Below are positions 1-5,769 of a stretch of DNA of 5,944 nt, one piece after another. How positions within the stretch are numbered: the stretch's first letter is position 1; every line of letters begins with the position of its first letter. The stretch spans positions 1 through 5,944 of the forward strand of contig QNAY01000091.1 of the NCBI GenBank assembly GCA_003645605.1. The letters are read 5' to 3'. The position numbers and the translations under genes were made by a program. Under the pieces are notes generated by a model, which saw only the letters and a program-made list of their open reading frames with translations, was not told the DNA's origin and did not search any database. Source of the DNA: Thermodesulfobacteriota bacterium. Lineage in GTDB: Bacteria > Desulfobacterota > Dissulfuribacteria > Dissulfuribacterales > UBA3076.

Positions 1-123
1 ACGAAAACCCCTCTTTTTGTCATTTCGACCGTAGGGAGAAATTTTTAATGCCTGTATTTTCAGTACGATAAGATTTCTCGCTTTGCTCGAAATGACAGTT
101 TTGGTTAGTTTTCGTTCAGACAC
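1..123. repeat. MITE-like palindromic element, left end cut by window edge
   Basis: The first 8 bases (acgaaaac) are the exact reverse complement of 108-115 (gttttcgt), and the right side continues outward as cgttcagacac (113-123). The same terminal sequence occurs at both ends of the 135 bp element at 5604-5738: the reverse complement of 5720-5738 begins gtgcctgaacggaaacccc, and bases 1-11 here (acgaaaacccc) match its inner part at 10 of 11 positions. I infer that this is a second copy, about 131 bp long, missing only some 8 outer bases (predicted gtgtctga) beyond the window. It has no coding capacity. The interior differs from the right-hand copy and holds a separate palindrome at 18-97. 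Confidence 0.6.
18..97. repeat. Imperfect palindrome nested in the left element
   Basis: Arms 18-42 and 73-97 (25 nt each) are inverted copies that agree at 21 of 25 positions, with a 30 nt loop. The outer 11 bases (tgtcatttcga and its complement) pair perfectly. From memory, palindromes of the form TGTCATTTCGA...TCGAAATGACA are a widespread dispersed intergenic repeat in bacterial genomes; I could not check this here. It sits fully inside the terminal repeats of the 1-123 element, which suggests one element inserted in another or a composite unit. It could form a long hairpin in RNA or a cruciform in DNA. Confidence 0.65.
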
Positions 124-183
124 AAACTACAAAATAAAGGATACCTACCTCTTCTTATATTCGGTCAATAATAACAGGACCAT

Positions 184-236
184 AAAAAAACCATGGTAAC
201 CGTGAATCCTGAACCTTTGAACCCGTGAACGGTTAC
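184..236 (-). terminator. Candidate terminator downstream of the histidine kinase
   Basis: Read on the minus strand, a perfect 8 bp stem (229-236 with 196-203, GTAACCGT/ACGGTTAC) encloses a 25 nt loop. After a 5 nt gap it is followed by seven Ts (184-190). It lies 26 bp past the kinase stop codon, the right place to end that transcript. The loop is large and the T-run is not immediately adjacent, so termination is inferred. The stem also belongs to the GTAACCGTTCAC repeat family, so it may simply be a repeat. Confidence 0.4.
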
Positions 237-239
237 AAA
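222..239 (+). repeat. 18 bp inverted repeat, copy downstream of the kinase gene
   Basis: The sequence cccgtgaacggttacaaa is the exact reverse complement of 1566-1583. The match stops sharply at 18 bp on both sides. The copy starts 23 bp beyond the kinase stop codon. Its core gtgaacggttac resembles the arms of the 1619-1727 element. Confidence 0.7.
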
Positions 240-262
240 ACATCCTATCAGCTCTAAGGATT

Positions 263-1534
263 TCAACGCGCCCCTTCCAATTCGCTGAGCTGTATGTCGT
301 CCGGATACAGGGGTAGGCTTATTTGAAACTCAGTACCCTCCCCCGGCGTGGATTCCACGCTTATTTCGCCTTTGTGTTCGCTCACAATACGGTGAACAAT
401 CGTCAAACCTAATCCGCTACATCTGGGCTTGGAGGCGAAAAAAGGATCAAATATCTGAGGGAGATCCTCAGGAGGTATACCGCTTCCTGTATCGGCTATT
501 TTGAAAATGATCTGTTTTCCTTGGGGGTGGGCGGAAAAGGATAATGTACCTCCGTTGACCATGGCCTCTTCTGCGTTCAGGAACAAATTCTTAAGCGCGA
601 GGGATAGCAGCCACACATCTCCGGCCAAGAAGACCTCATCGCCCGGGAGTTCAAGGTGCACTTCAATATCAGAACCTGACCTGTTTTGCCGCCACTCCTC
701 CAAGACGTCTTCTATGAGTTCTTTAAGGTTGATCGGCCTGAACTCAGACATCCGCAGCTTAGTGTAATTTTCCACATCCTGTACCATTTTTTCCAAACGG
801 GCGGTCTCTTTAATAATAATGTCAAGGTACTTGTGGTCCGGGTTTTCATGGGACAAGTTCTGCTTGCAACGCCTGGCGAAACCGCCAATGGACATAACAG
901 GATTACGCACTTCATGGGCAATAGCATGGGAAAGCCTTCCGAGTGAGGCCAGCCGTTCACTTTGAATAAGCTTCCGTTGCATTTTCCTGAGCTCATCCGC
1001 CGAAAGTATGAATTTCTCCTGCAAGCGCTGATATAGGCGGGCATTCTCCATGGCAATGCCAATCTGGTTGCCAACAATTGTCAAAATGGTTATATCTCGT
1101 TCATCAAAAGAACTTCCCCGTTTATTCAATACCTCCAGCACACCTATCAAGCGCACCTTGTGTCTAATGGGGACGCAGGCCATGGAGCGAGTCTTGAATC
1201 CTGTGTATTCATCCGTCCTGGAGCTGAAGCGTTTATCCATATCGACATCGGCCACCAGCAAAGGTTTTCTATTAAGGGCTACCCAGCCGGCAATGCCCTC
1301 CCCCATGGACAGCCGAATCTCTCGCGCCTTATTCCCACAATTCCCTCGTGCTAATCGAAAAAAGAGTTCACCCCGCTCATAATCGATCTCAAAAATCGAA
1401 CTGGCCTCAGCATCCATCAATTCCTCAACGGACTTCATAGCATTGTCCAGCACCTCCGCCAGATCCAAAGTTCCATTGACCATGGTCGACAATCGGGCAA
1501 GAGCCATTATTACATCTTCACATCCCTTGAACAT
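263..1534 (-). CDS. Soluble GAF-domain sensor histidine kinase
   Basis: This is a two-component sensor that would autophosphorylate on a histidine and pass the phosphate to a response regulator. An N-terminal GAF domain covers roughly residues 20-165 and ends in a helix (IAMENARLYQRL). A coiled-coil linker follows at about 165-198. The dimerisation/phosphoacceptor domain has H-box HEVRNP with H207 as the likely phosphosite. The ATPase domain has an N box (N316 to A324, with N320), G1 box DTGSGI (348-353), F box IFDPFF (361-366) and G2 box GLGL (374-377). All key residues are present. There is no signal peptide or transmembrane segment, so it should act in the cytoplasm; its GAF ligand is unknown. 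The HEVRNP box is like that of NtrB-type kinases. AGAGG lies 9 nt before the chosen ATG; Met10 is an alternative start with a weaker ribosome site. No response regulator is visible, so the partner is unknown. An 18 bp inverted repeat flanks the gene. Confidence 0.95.
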   Translation of the reverse strand: MFKGCEDVIMALARLSTMVNGTLDLAEVLDNAMKSVEELMDAEASSIFEIDYERGELFFRLARGNCGNKAREIRLSMGEGIAGWVALNRKPLLVADVDMDKRFSSRTDEYTGFKTRSMACVPIRHKVRLIGVLEVLNKRGSSFDERDITILTIVGNQIGIAMENARLYQRLQEKFILSADELRKMQRKLIQSERLASLGRLSHAIAHEVRNPVMSIGGFARRCKQNLSHENPDHKYLDIIIKETARLEKMVQDVENYTKLRMSEFRPINLKELIEDVLEEWRQNRSGSDIEVHLELPGDEVFLAGDVWLLSLALKNLFLNAEEAMVNGGTLSFSAHPQGKQIIFKIADTGSGIPPEDLPQIFDPFFASKPRCSGLGLTIVHRIVSEHKGEISVESTPGEGTEFQISLPLYPDDIQLSELEGAR

Positions 1535-1565
1535 AAATGATGGCCTCTTCTGACAATACTAGAAA

Positions 1566-1583
1566 TTTGTAACCGTTCACGGG
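1566..1583 (-). repeat. 18 bp inverted repeat, copy upstream of the kinase gene
   Basis: The sequence tttgtaaccgttcacggg is the exact reverse complement of 222-239. It begins 31 bp upstream of the kinase start codon, so it would lie in or near that gene's promoter or leader. A small extra hairpin (acggg 1579-1583 with cccgt 1593-1597) overlaps its end. Confidence 0.7.
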
Positions 1584-1618
1584 ATTACAACGCCCGTTTT
1601 ACCGCAACCCACCGAACT

Positions 1619-1727
1619 GTAAGCGTTTACAGGGTGCTGCAGATGCGAGGCGAAGGGTACGCAGACGTACTTCCTGTACTTCAAGTGCCCGACAACAAAG
1701 CAGATGCAGTGCCCTGTAAACGCTTAC
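1619..1727. repeat. 109 bp hairpin element with long terminal inverted repeats
   Basis: The terminal arms 1619-1634 (gtaagcgtttacaggg) and 1712-1727 are perfect 16 bp inverted repeats. Extended to 23 nt (1619-1641 and 1705-1727) they agree at 21 of 23 positions. Inside, gcagatgc occurs twice in direct orientation (1639-1646 and 1700-1707), and gggtac (1635 region, 1655-1660) can pair imperfectly with gtgccc (1685-1690), giving a nested stem. It has no coding capacity of its own. It resembles a non-autonomous MITE or REP-like unit. It lies in the 374 bp gap between the kinase gene and the fmdB-type gene, which otherwise holds only the 18 bp repeat, a terminator and the cacgaaa repeats. Confidence 0.75.
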
Positions 1728-1758
1728 TATAATTATATGACAATTGTGACGATTTCGC

Positions 1759-1792
1759 AAAAAAAAGGTGGCAGCCTTCAGGACTGCCACCT
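1759..1792 (-). terminator. Rho-independent terminator after the FmdB-type gene
   Basis: Read on the minus strand, a GC-rich stem of 9 perfect pairs (1784-1792 with 1766-1774, AGGTGGCAG/CTGCCACCT) closes a 9 nt loop and runs directly into eight consecutive Ts (complement of 1759-1766). This is a textbook intrinsic terminator. It lies about 116 bp past the stop codon of the zinc-ribbon gene and before the kinase gene, so it separates the two transcripts. Confidence 0.88.
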
Positions 1793-1808
1793 AATTCTGA
1801 AACACAAT

Positions 1809-1866
1809 CACGAAAACACGAAAGATTGAAAACACGAAATAAAATAACATTCGGGCTTTCGTGTTT
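1809..1866. repeat. cacgaaa direct and inverted repeats
   Basis: The 11-mer aaaacacgaaa occurs at 1813-1823 and 1829-1839 in direct orientation, and a shorter cacgaaa begins at 1810. The inverted form tttcgtgttt at 1857-1866 pairs perfectly over 10 bp with 1830-1839 across a 17 nt loop. The plus-strand side continues into a T-rich tract. It lies in the 3' untranslated region of the zinc-ribbon gene, upstream of its terminator. A backup terminator or simple dispersed repeat are both possible. Confidence 0.55.
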
Positions 1867-1908
1867 ATTTTTTTATCTTCAAACCTTTTTGGTTCCGGTT
1901 TATCCTGG

Positions 1909-2205
1909 TCAGGAAGTAGTGTCAGAGGAACTGCTGGATGGAGAGTCGGAAGAAGAATCGGTATCCTTTTTGCTTTTTTTATCAGAGCTTGACTCGGACT
2001 TTTCTGAATCCGCAATTCCGGTCTTTTTCCCGGCATAATCGGTTACATACCAGCCACTTCCCTTCAAATGAAAGGAGGAATGGGAAATCAGCTTGTGCAG
2101 ATTGCCACCACAGGATTCGCATGTACTAAGTGGTGCATCAGAAAACTTCTGCCAGTTCTCTATAACTTCTCCACAAGATTCACACTCGTATTCATAAATA
2201 GGCAT
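1909..2205 (-). CDS. FmdB family zinc-ribbon protein
   Basis: This 98-residue protein begins MPIYEYECESCGE, the hallmark of the FmdB/CxxC_CxxC_SSSS putative regulatory family. Two CxxC knuckles (C8/C11 and C29/C32) should bind one zinc ion. The family is named after a protein linked to formamidase regulation, but the role of most members is unknown, so no specific function is assigned. The conserved stretch SFHLKGSGWYVTDY (44-57) follows the ribbon. The tail from about residue 66 is low-complexity, rich in Ser, Asp and Lys, and probably disordered. The start is well supported: GGAGG (complement of 2213-2217) lies 7 nt before the ATG. It lies 99 bp downstream of the HExxH protein gene. A weak promoter-like pair (TTGAAT, 17 nt, TATATG at 2291-2319) could serve it independently. 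Confidence 0.93.
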   Translation of the reverse strand: MPIYEYECESCGEVIENWQKFSDAPLSTCESCGGNLHKLISHSSFHLKGSGWYVTDYAGKKTGIADSEKSESSSDKKSKKDTDSSSDSPSSSSSDTTS

Positions 2206-2304
2206 AGACTAACCTCCAATAATTCTACTCAGATGCCCTGCTTACTCAACATTATTTTCAGATGGACTTGAGCTAAAGCATCAGATTAGGCATATAATCG
2301 ACAT

Positions 2305-2823
2305 TCAGTTTTTATTCAACAGTGAATGTGGAAGAAATCGATCAAGGACCGCATCCATACCTCTAACTCTTACGGGTGTCAATATGTTCTGGGTCGCCAG
2401 ATGGACCTTCTGTTCTTCCTCATTACGGTCATCAAGTTCAGGATGACAAAAATAACGGCTGAACCTCATTATGTGAACAAATTCATGGGTAATCACATAT
2501 ACTAGAAAAGGAAACAGTCTCTCTCTTTTTCCACCGGATGTCTGATGCAGGATATTGTGATCATGTAGGCAAATCCTGTAAAACTTCCGGCTGTCCCTGC
2601 CGCTTTGTTTCTGCGTTATGTTTTTTCCATAACGGACAAGATGTGCAAATGCATCGCCCGGGTATTCCCATGAACTGACATCCCTGAGAGTCCTGACCTC
2701 ATAGGGATTCCTGACCCAATGGTCGCTGGAAATGGAAAAGTAATCGCTTATTACATCCTCTGAAATAGATATCGCTTCGTCCAGGACCTTGACATGGTCA
2801 GGATGGAAATACCTTGTCTGCAT
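2305..2823 (-). CDS. Small HExxH protein, putative zinc metalloprotease
   Basis: I do not recognise a named family. This 172-residue protein has no signal peptide or transmembrane segment. Residues 107-120 (LVYVITHEFVHIMR) form a hydrophobic helix carrying HEFVH: H113 and H117 as zinc ligands and E114 as the catalytic base. An acidic cluster EEEQKVH (135-141) lies about 20 residues downstream, where a gluzincin-type third ligand (Glu) would fall. This suggests a minimal cytoplasmic zinc peptidase, but activity is inference. The segment HDHNILH (87-93) just before is also histidine-rich and could be structural or metal-binding. No Gly-rich or Met-turn signature supports a metzincin. The ATG at 2823 is preceded by only a weak GAGAG-like ribosome site. 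A strong promoter candidate lies upstream. The FmdB-type gene follows after 99 bp. Confidence 0.8.
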   Translation of the reverse strand: MQTRYFHPDHVKVLDEAISISEDVISDYFSISSDHWVRNPYEVRTLRDVSSWEYPGDAFAHLVRYGKNITQKQSGRDSRKFYRICLHDHNILHQTSGGKRERLFPFLVYVITHEFVHIMRFSRYFCHPELDDRNEEEQKVHLATQNILTPVRVRGMDAVLDRFLPHSLLNKN

Positions 2824-2860
2824 AATCTCTCAGACCCATTTAAAAAAATAATACATCAAT

Positions 2861-2879
2861 ATTATAAGACCGTTATAAT
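2861..2879. promoter_or_regulatory. AT-rich inverted repeat at the expected transcript start
   Basis: Perfect 7 bp arms attataa (2861-2867) and ttataat (2873-2879) flank gaccg. The repeat falls immediately downstream of the predicted -10 element, at about +1 to +20 of the HExxH gene transcript. It could be an operator or only an AT-rich coincidence; it is too weak a stem to be a good terminator for ade. Confidence 0.3.
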
Positions 2880-2886
2880 TTTTATA

Positions 2887-2915
2887 AAAATAGTGTTATA
2901 GCCATAGCATGTCAA
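2887..2915 (-). promoter_or_regulatory. Sigma70-type promoter for the HExxH protein gene
   Basis: On the minus strand, a perfect -35 hexamer TTGACA (complement of 2910-2915) is separated by exactly 17 nt from TATTTT (complement of 2887-2892), which matches the TATAAT consensus at four of six positions. Transcription would start near 2880, leaving a leader of about 57 nt. The site begins 10 bp after the ade stop codon, which suggests the HExxH gene and perhaps the FmdB-type gene form a transcript separate from ade. Confidence 0.6.
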
Positions 2916-2925
2916 GGATCACGCT

Positions 2926-4647
2926 TCACACAAACAACGGCACAAATGCAAATTTATTCACATCCACCAGACCGAGGTCAGTGAGTTTCAGCGCAGGAAT
3001 AACAGGCAAGGCCAAAAAACTCAGGGTCATAAAGGGATTTTCCAAGGGACTCCCAATGTCTGAGGCTGCTGACAGAAGTTTATCCATCTCTTTGCGCACA
3101 ATCTCAAATGGGGCCCCGGACATGAGGCCTGCAATCGGCAAGGACATTCTTGCCGACAACTGTTTGTCGGCAATTGCCGCAAATCCGCCACCTGCCTCGA
3201 TTACCGCGTGGGCAGCAGCAGTCATGTCCGCATCGTTTGTGCCGACTACTATAAGATTGTGAGAGTCGTGGGCTACTGTGCCGGCCAGAGCTCCCTTCTT
3301 CAGGCCTATGCCCTTAACAAAGCCCAGACCGATGTTGCCTGTGGCGTGATGTCTTTCGATAACCGCCAGTTTGAGGATATCTCGATCCATGTCGGCCACG
3401 GCAAGACCGTTTCTATGTTTTACAGGCAGTTCCAATGCCTCTGTTACGATCTGCCCTTCAACCACACCGATGGTGCGAACCCGTTCTCCCTGGACCGGGA
3501 TCTCGAAACTTAGGCCCTCTGAAACTATATTTACAGAAGAGGAAACATCGTATGTCTTTTGCGGTTCATCAAATAATGGGGTGTTGTTTTCAGCCACCAG
3601 GCGACCCTTGTTGAAGACTTTTTCCACAGAGAAGTCCTTCAGGTCATTCAGGATCACCAGATCGGCACGGTATCCTGGGGCCACAGCGCCCCTGTCATAT
3701 AGGCGGAATCGTTCCGCCGGGTTCAGTGTTACCATCTGAATGGCAGTAACGGGATTCAATCCCTCCTGCACTGCCAGACGAACAGAATAGTCCATGTGGC
3801 CGAGGTCCATTAAATCCTTTGGATGCCTGTCATCTGTCACAAGGAGACATCGGCGGGCGTTATCAGCCGTAACCACAGGTAACAGTTCAGTCAGGTTGCG
3901 TTCAGTAGTTCCCTCGCGGATAAAAAGATACATCCCGGCGCGAAGTTTTTCCAATGCCTCTTCAAGCCGGGTACATTCGTGGTCTGAGCTAATGCCGGAA
4001 GCTATATATGCCTGCAGATCACGGCCTGTAAGCCCTGGACAGTGTCCATCAATTGGCAGGCCCCGCTGAGCGGCAATTTCCAGCTTGGCCAGAACATCCG
4101 GAAGGCGGTAGAGCACTCCCGGAAAGTTCATCATCTCTGCCAGGCCCAATACACGTGGATGGTCAAAAAGAGGCTCCAGGTCTTGAGCTGAGAGTGCTGC
4201 TCCTGCTGTCTCCAGATGGGTGGCGGGAACACATGAAGATGCCATCACAAAAACCGTAAGGGGCAGATTTTCGCCGGCGTCCAGCATATAGCGAATACCT
4301 TCGAGCCCCAGAACGTTTGCAATTTCGTGAGGATCACAGACAACGGCAGTCGTGCCTCTGGGAACCACGGCTCTGGCGAACTGATAAGGTGAAAGCATCG
4401 TGCTCTCAATGTGAATGTGACCGTCAATAAAACCAGGGCAGACATATTGACCGGAAAGATCTACAACCTTAACTGCTTCGTATCCTTCACCAACGCCTAT
4501 GATGATTCCTTCAGCCACGGCTACGTCGGCCTGTAGTATTTCGCCGGTGAAAACATTGACCACCTTACCGTTCTTGAGCAACAGGTCTGCTGCTTCCTCG
4601 CCTCGTCCAAAACGGATAATCTTATCTAAAGTCGGATTCATAGTCAT
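2926..4647 (-). CDS. ade: Adenine deaminase
   Basis: This cytoplasmic, metal-dependent amidohydrolase hydrolyses adenine to hypoxanthine and ammonia in purine salvage. At 573 residues it has the usual length of bacterial Ade (Bacillus subtilis AdeC type, from family knowledge). Visible motifs are PGFIDGHIHIEST (71-83) with the metal-binding H77/H79, the DPHE motif with H107, E171 in LAEMMNFPG, H202 in DGHCPGLTG, H223 in SDHE and D272 in TDDRHP. These are the expected metal and catalytic residues. The family-specific C-terminal domain is complete, with TVAHDSHNLIVVG (457-469). The N-terminal beta strands (DLLLKNGKVVNVFTGEI) are typical of the composite amidohydrolase fold. The first ATG is preferred over Met3 because AGGAGGG lies 7 nt upstream. 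The 42 bp gap to the upstream lipoprotein gene suggests cotranscription. No guanine/adenine riboswitch fits in so short a gap. Confidence 0.97.
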   Translation of the reverse strand: MTMNPTLDKIIRFGRGEEAADLLLKNGKVVNVFTGEILQADVAVAEGIIIGVGEGYEAVKVVDLSGQYVCPGFIDGHIHIESTMLSPYQFARAVVPRGTTAVVCDPHEIANVLGLEGIRYMLDAGENLPLTVFVMASSCVPATHLETAGAALSAQDLEPLFDHPRVLGLAEMMNFPGVLYRLPDVLAKLEIAAQRGLPIDGHCPGLTGRDLQAYIASGISSDHECTRLEEALEKLRAGMYLFIREGTTERNLTELLPVVTADNARRCLLVTDDRHPKDLMDLGHMDYSVRLAVQEGLNPVTAIQMVTLNPAERFRLYDRGAVAPGYRADLVILNDLKDFSVEKVFNKGRLVAENNTPLFDEPQKTYDVSSSVNIVSEGLSFEIPVQGERVRTIGVVEGQIVTEALELPVKHRNGLAVADMDRDILKLAVIERHHATGNIGLGFVKGIGLKKGALAGTVAHDSHNLIVVGTNDADMTAAAHAVIEAGGGFAAIADKQLSARMSLPIAGLMSGAPFEIVRKEMDKLLSAASDIGSPLENPFMTLSFLALPVIPALKLTDLGLVDVNKFAFVPLFV

Positions 4648-4654
4648 TGCTGAG

Positions 4655-4661
4655 CCCTCCT
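4655..4661 (-). promoter_or_regulatory. Ribosome binding site of ade
   Basis: The minus strand reads AGGAGGG, seven nucleotides before the ATG at 4647. The second in-frame ATG (Met3, 4641) would be 13 nt away, so this site decides in favour of the first. Confidence 0.8.
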
Positions 4662-4689
4662 ATACGACACACCATTCATACCCCGAGCC

Positions 4690-5520
4690 TCATAATTCCG
4701 GCACACGGGAATTCGCCAGCAGCAAATTCAGGACGTGTGGTTTTTCACCGATGGTAATGGCCAAACGGAGCTGTTGCGCAGATGTGGCCTCTTTGCGTCC
4801 TGGGAAAAAAAGAAATCCATGGGCCAATTGTCCGGGTTCGACAGACCGGTTACGCAACGTCCTCTGTGCCAAGTCGGTCCTGATTTTTTCCGGGGCAGTA
4901 GCATAGGCCGCTGTCCCACCTGCCAGCGCTCCGGCTGCACCTCCAAGGACAGCGCCTTTACCCACGCATTCACCGATATCCTGTCCTGAAATGATACCTA
5001 TGGCAAAACCTGCCAGGGCACCTGCAGCCCCGAGTAAAACAGCGGGTTTTACAGTGCCCTTTGCTGTTTCGCCCATTTCTACATGGCCCTTCACCCGTTG
5101 ATAGGCTTCTTCCGCTGAAAGAAGAGGCCAGGCCTGCCCGCTTTGATCAATCAAGAATGTCTGCCCGGAATTTATTCTCACCTTCTGTGTACTCCCATTG
5201 TCAATGACTAATTGGACCGGCAAAAGTCCTGATCCGCGCACATCAAAGCCAAACCGATCCTCTGCGGTCTTTGCATCCGGGAACGCCACGGCCAGCATTT
5301 CGACCCCATTCACCGTCACATGTTCAGGTTGAGCCCCAGGTAGGGGAACAGGGGAAACCCGATGTCCGTATCGTGCGCAACCGGCAAGAACAAGCAGGCT
5401 AAGCAAAAGTACGATGATTGCACAATACGCGTTTTGAGATCGATGTCGGATGAATTCTCCCTCCAAGGGGGAATTCCGGCACAAAGCATGTGTTGTGTTC
5501 TGCAAAAAAAGGTTTCGCAT
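4690..5520 (-). CDS. Glycine-zipper lipoprotein of unknown function
   Basis: This 276-residue predicted lipoprotein has a hydrophobic stretch AIIVLLLSLLVLAG ending in a lipobox LAGC, with C48 as the lipidation site. Residues about 75-145 look like a beta-rich domain (FGFDVRGSGLLPVQLVIDN ... GQTFLID). Two glycine-zipper segments follow, about 161-179 and 187-205 (G/A spaced as in GAAGALAG), able to insert in or associate with membrane. The C-terminal domain contains VEPGQLAHGFLFFPG (227-241). I recall similar hypothetical lipoproteins in deltaproteobacteria but know no function; an envelope role is inferred. The start is set by GGAGG 7 nt upstream, and there is no Met between 1 and 48. Oddly, the n-region is about 31 residues long, and part of it (NSPLEGEF, 16-23) is encoded by a palindrome. 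The ade gene follows after 42 bp. I see no convincing promoter upstream. Confidence 0.88.
   Translation of the reverse strand: MRNLFLQNTTHALCRNSPLEGEFIRHRSQNAYCAIIVLLLSLLVLAGCARYGHRVSPVPLPGAQPEHVTVNGVEMLAVAFPDAKTAEDRFGFDVRGSGLLPVQLVIDNGSTQKVRINSGQTFLIDQSGQAWPLLSAEEAYQRVKGHVEMGETAKGTVKPAVLLGAAGALAGFAIGIISGQDIGECVGKGAVLGGAAGALAGGTAAYATAPEKIRTDLAQRTLRNRSVEPGQLAHGFLFFPGRKEATSAQQLRLAITIGEKPHVLNLLLANSRVPEL
5452..5476. repeat. 25 bp palindrome inside the lipoprotein signal peptide coding region
   Basis: Positions 5452-5462 and 5466-5476 form an 11 bp inverted repeat with one mismatch (5458/5470) around a 3 nt loop. Both ends read gaattc. The palindrome encodes NSPLEGEF in the n-region of the lipoprotein and could form a hairpin in the mRNA about 45-70 nt after the start codon. 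It may be an in-frame insertion of a short palindromic repeat. Confidence 0.55.
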
Positions 5521-5527
5521 TTTGGAT

Positions 5528-5532
5528 CCTCC
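5528..5532 (-). promoter_or_regulatory. Ribosome binding site of the lipoprotein gene
   Basis: The minus strand reads GGAGG, seven nucleotides before the ATG at 5520. It supports the long n-region form of the signal peptide as the translated one. An overlapping ATG in another frame at 5534 lies upstream of this site and is not served by it. Confidence 0.8.
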
Positions 5533-5603
5533 AAAATTTCTTTATTTTAAAATTTTCAAGGTACTGCCTATTTTACTGAACAAAAGCAAAAAATGCATAA
5601 CTA

Positions 5604-5738
5604 GTGTCTGAACGAAAAGGCCGTTCAGACACAATTTTGAATTCTAAATGTTGAATTAAAAAAAGGAAGTAACCTTAATATGTTAATTGTCCATGGCCTA
5701 AACTGAAAAAACATAATTTGGGGTTTCCGTTCAGGCAC
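5604..5738. repeat. 135 bp MITE-like element with terminal inverted repeats
   Basis: The left end gtgtctgaacg (5604-5614) and right end cgttcaggcac (5728-5738) are inverted repeats that agree at 10 of 11 positions. Just inside the left end, a second copy cgttcagacac (5622-5632) forms a perfect 11 bp hairpin with it across 7 nt. The interior is AT-rich and non-coding. The right end shares 10 of 11 subterminal bases with the start of the window (acgaaaacccc), and the outside flank taactat resembles aaactac after the left copy. The element lies 83 bp upstream of the lipoprotein start codon. No target-site duplication is obvious. Confidence 0.65.
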
Positions 5739-5769
5739 TAACTATATTTTGATGATCTCATAAAAAGTC

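Noticed and set aside
1619..1727. Possible CRISPR repeat or tRNA-like fold
   Set aside because: There is one unit only with no regular spacers, and the folding is a simple long hairpin without a cloverleaf or anticodon arm.
1599..1790. Minus-strand 63-codon open frame in the kinase/zinc-ribbon gap
   Set aside because: It runs through the 109 bp hairpin element and the terminator, has no ribosome site, and its translation mirrors the repeat. It is not a gene.
1826..2038. Plus-strand 70-codon open frame
   Set aside because: It overlaps the low-complexity 3' end of the FmdB-type gene in antisense and the repeat beyond it. Its acidic serine-rich translation comes from that tail.
4648..4689. Purine riboswitch before ade
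   Set aside because: The gap is only 42 bp, mostly ribosome site, and shows none of the paired helices of a purine aptamer.
5316..5534. Minus-strand 72-codon frame starting at 5534, overlapping the lipoprotein start
   Set aside because: It lies out of frame with the well-supported lipoprotein. The GGAGG site lies downstream of its ATG, so it would not serve this start.
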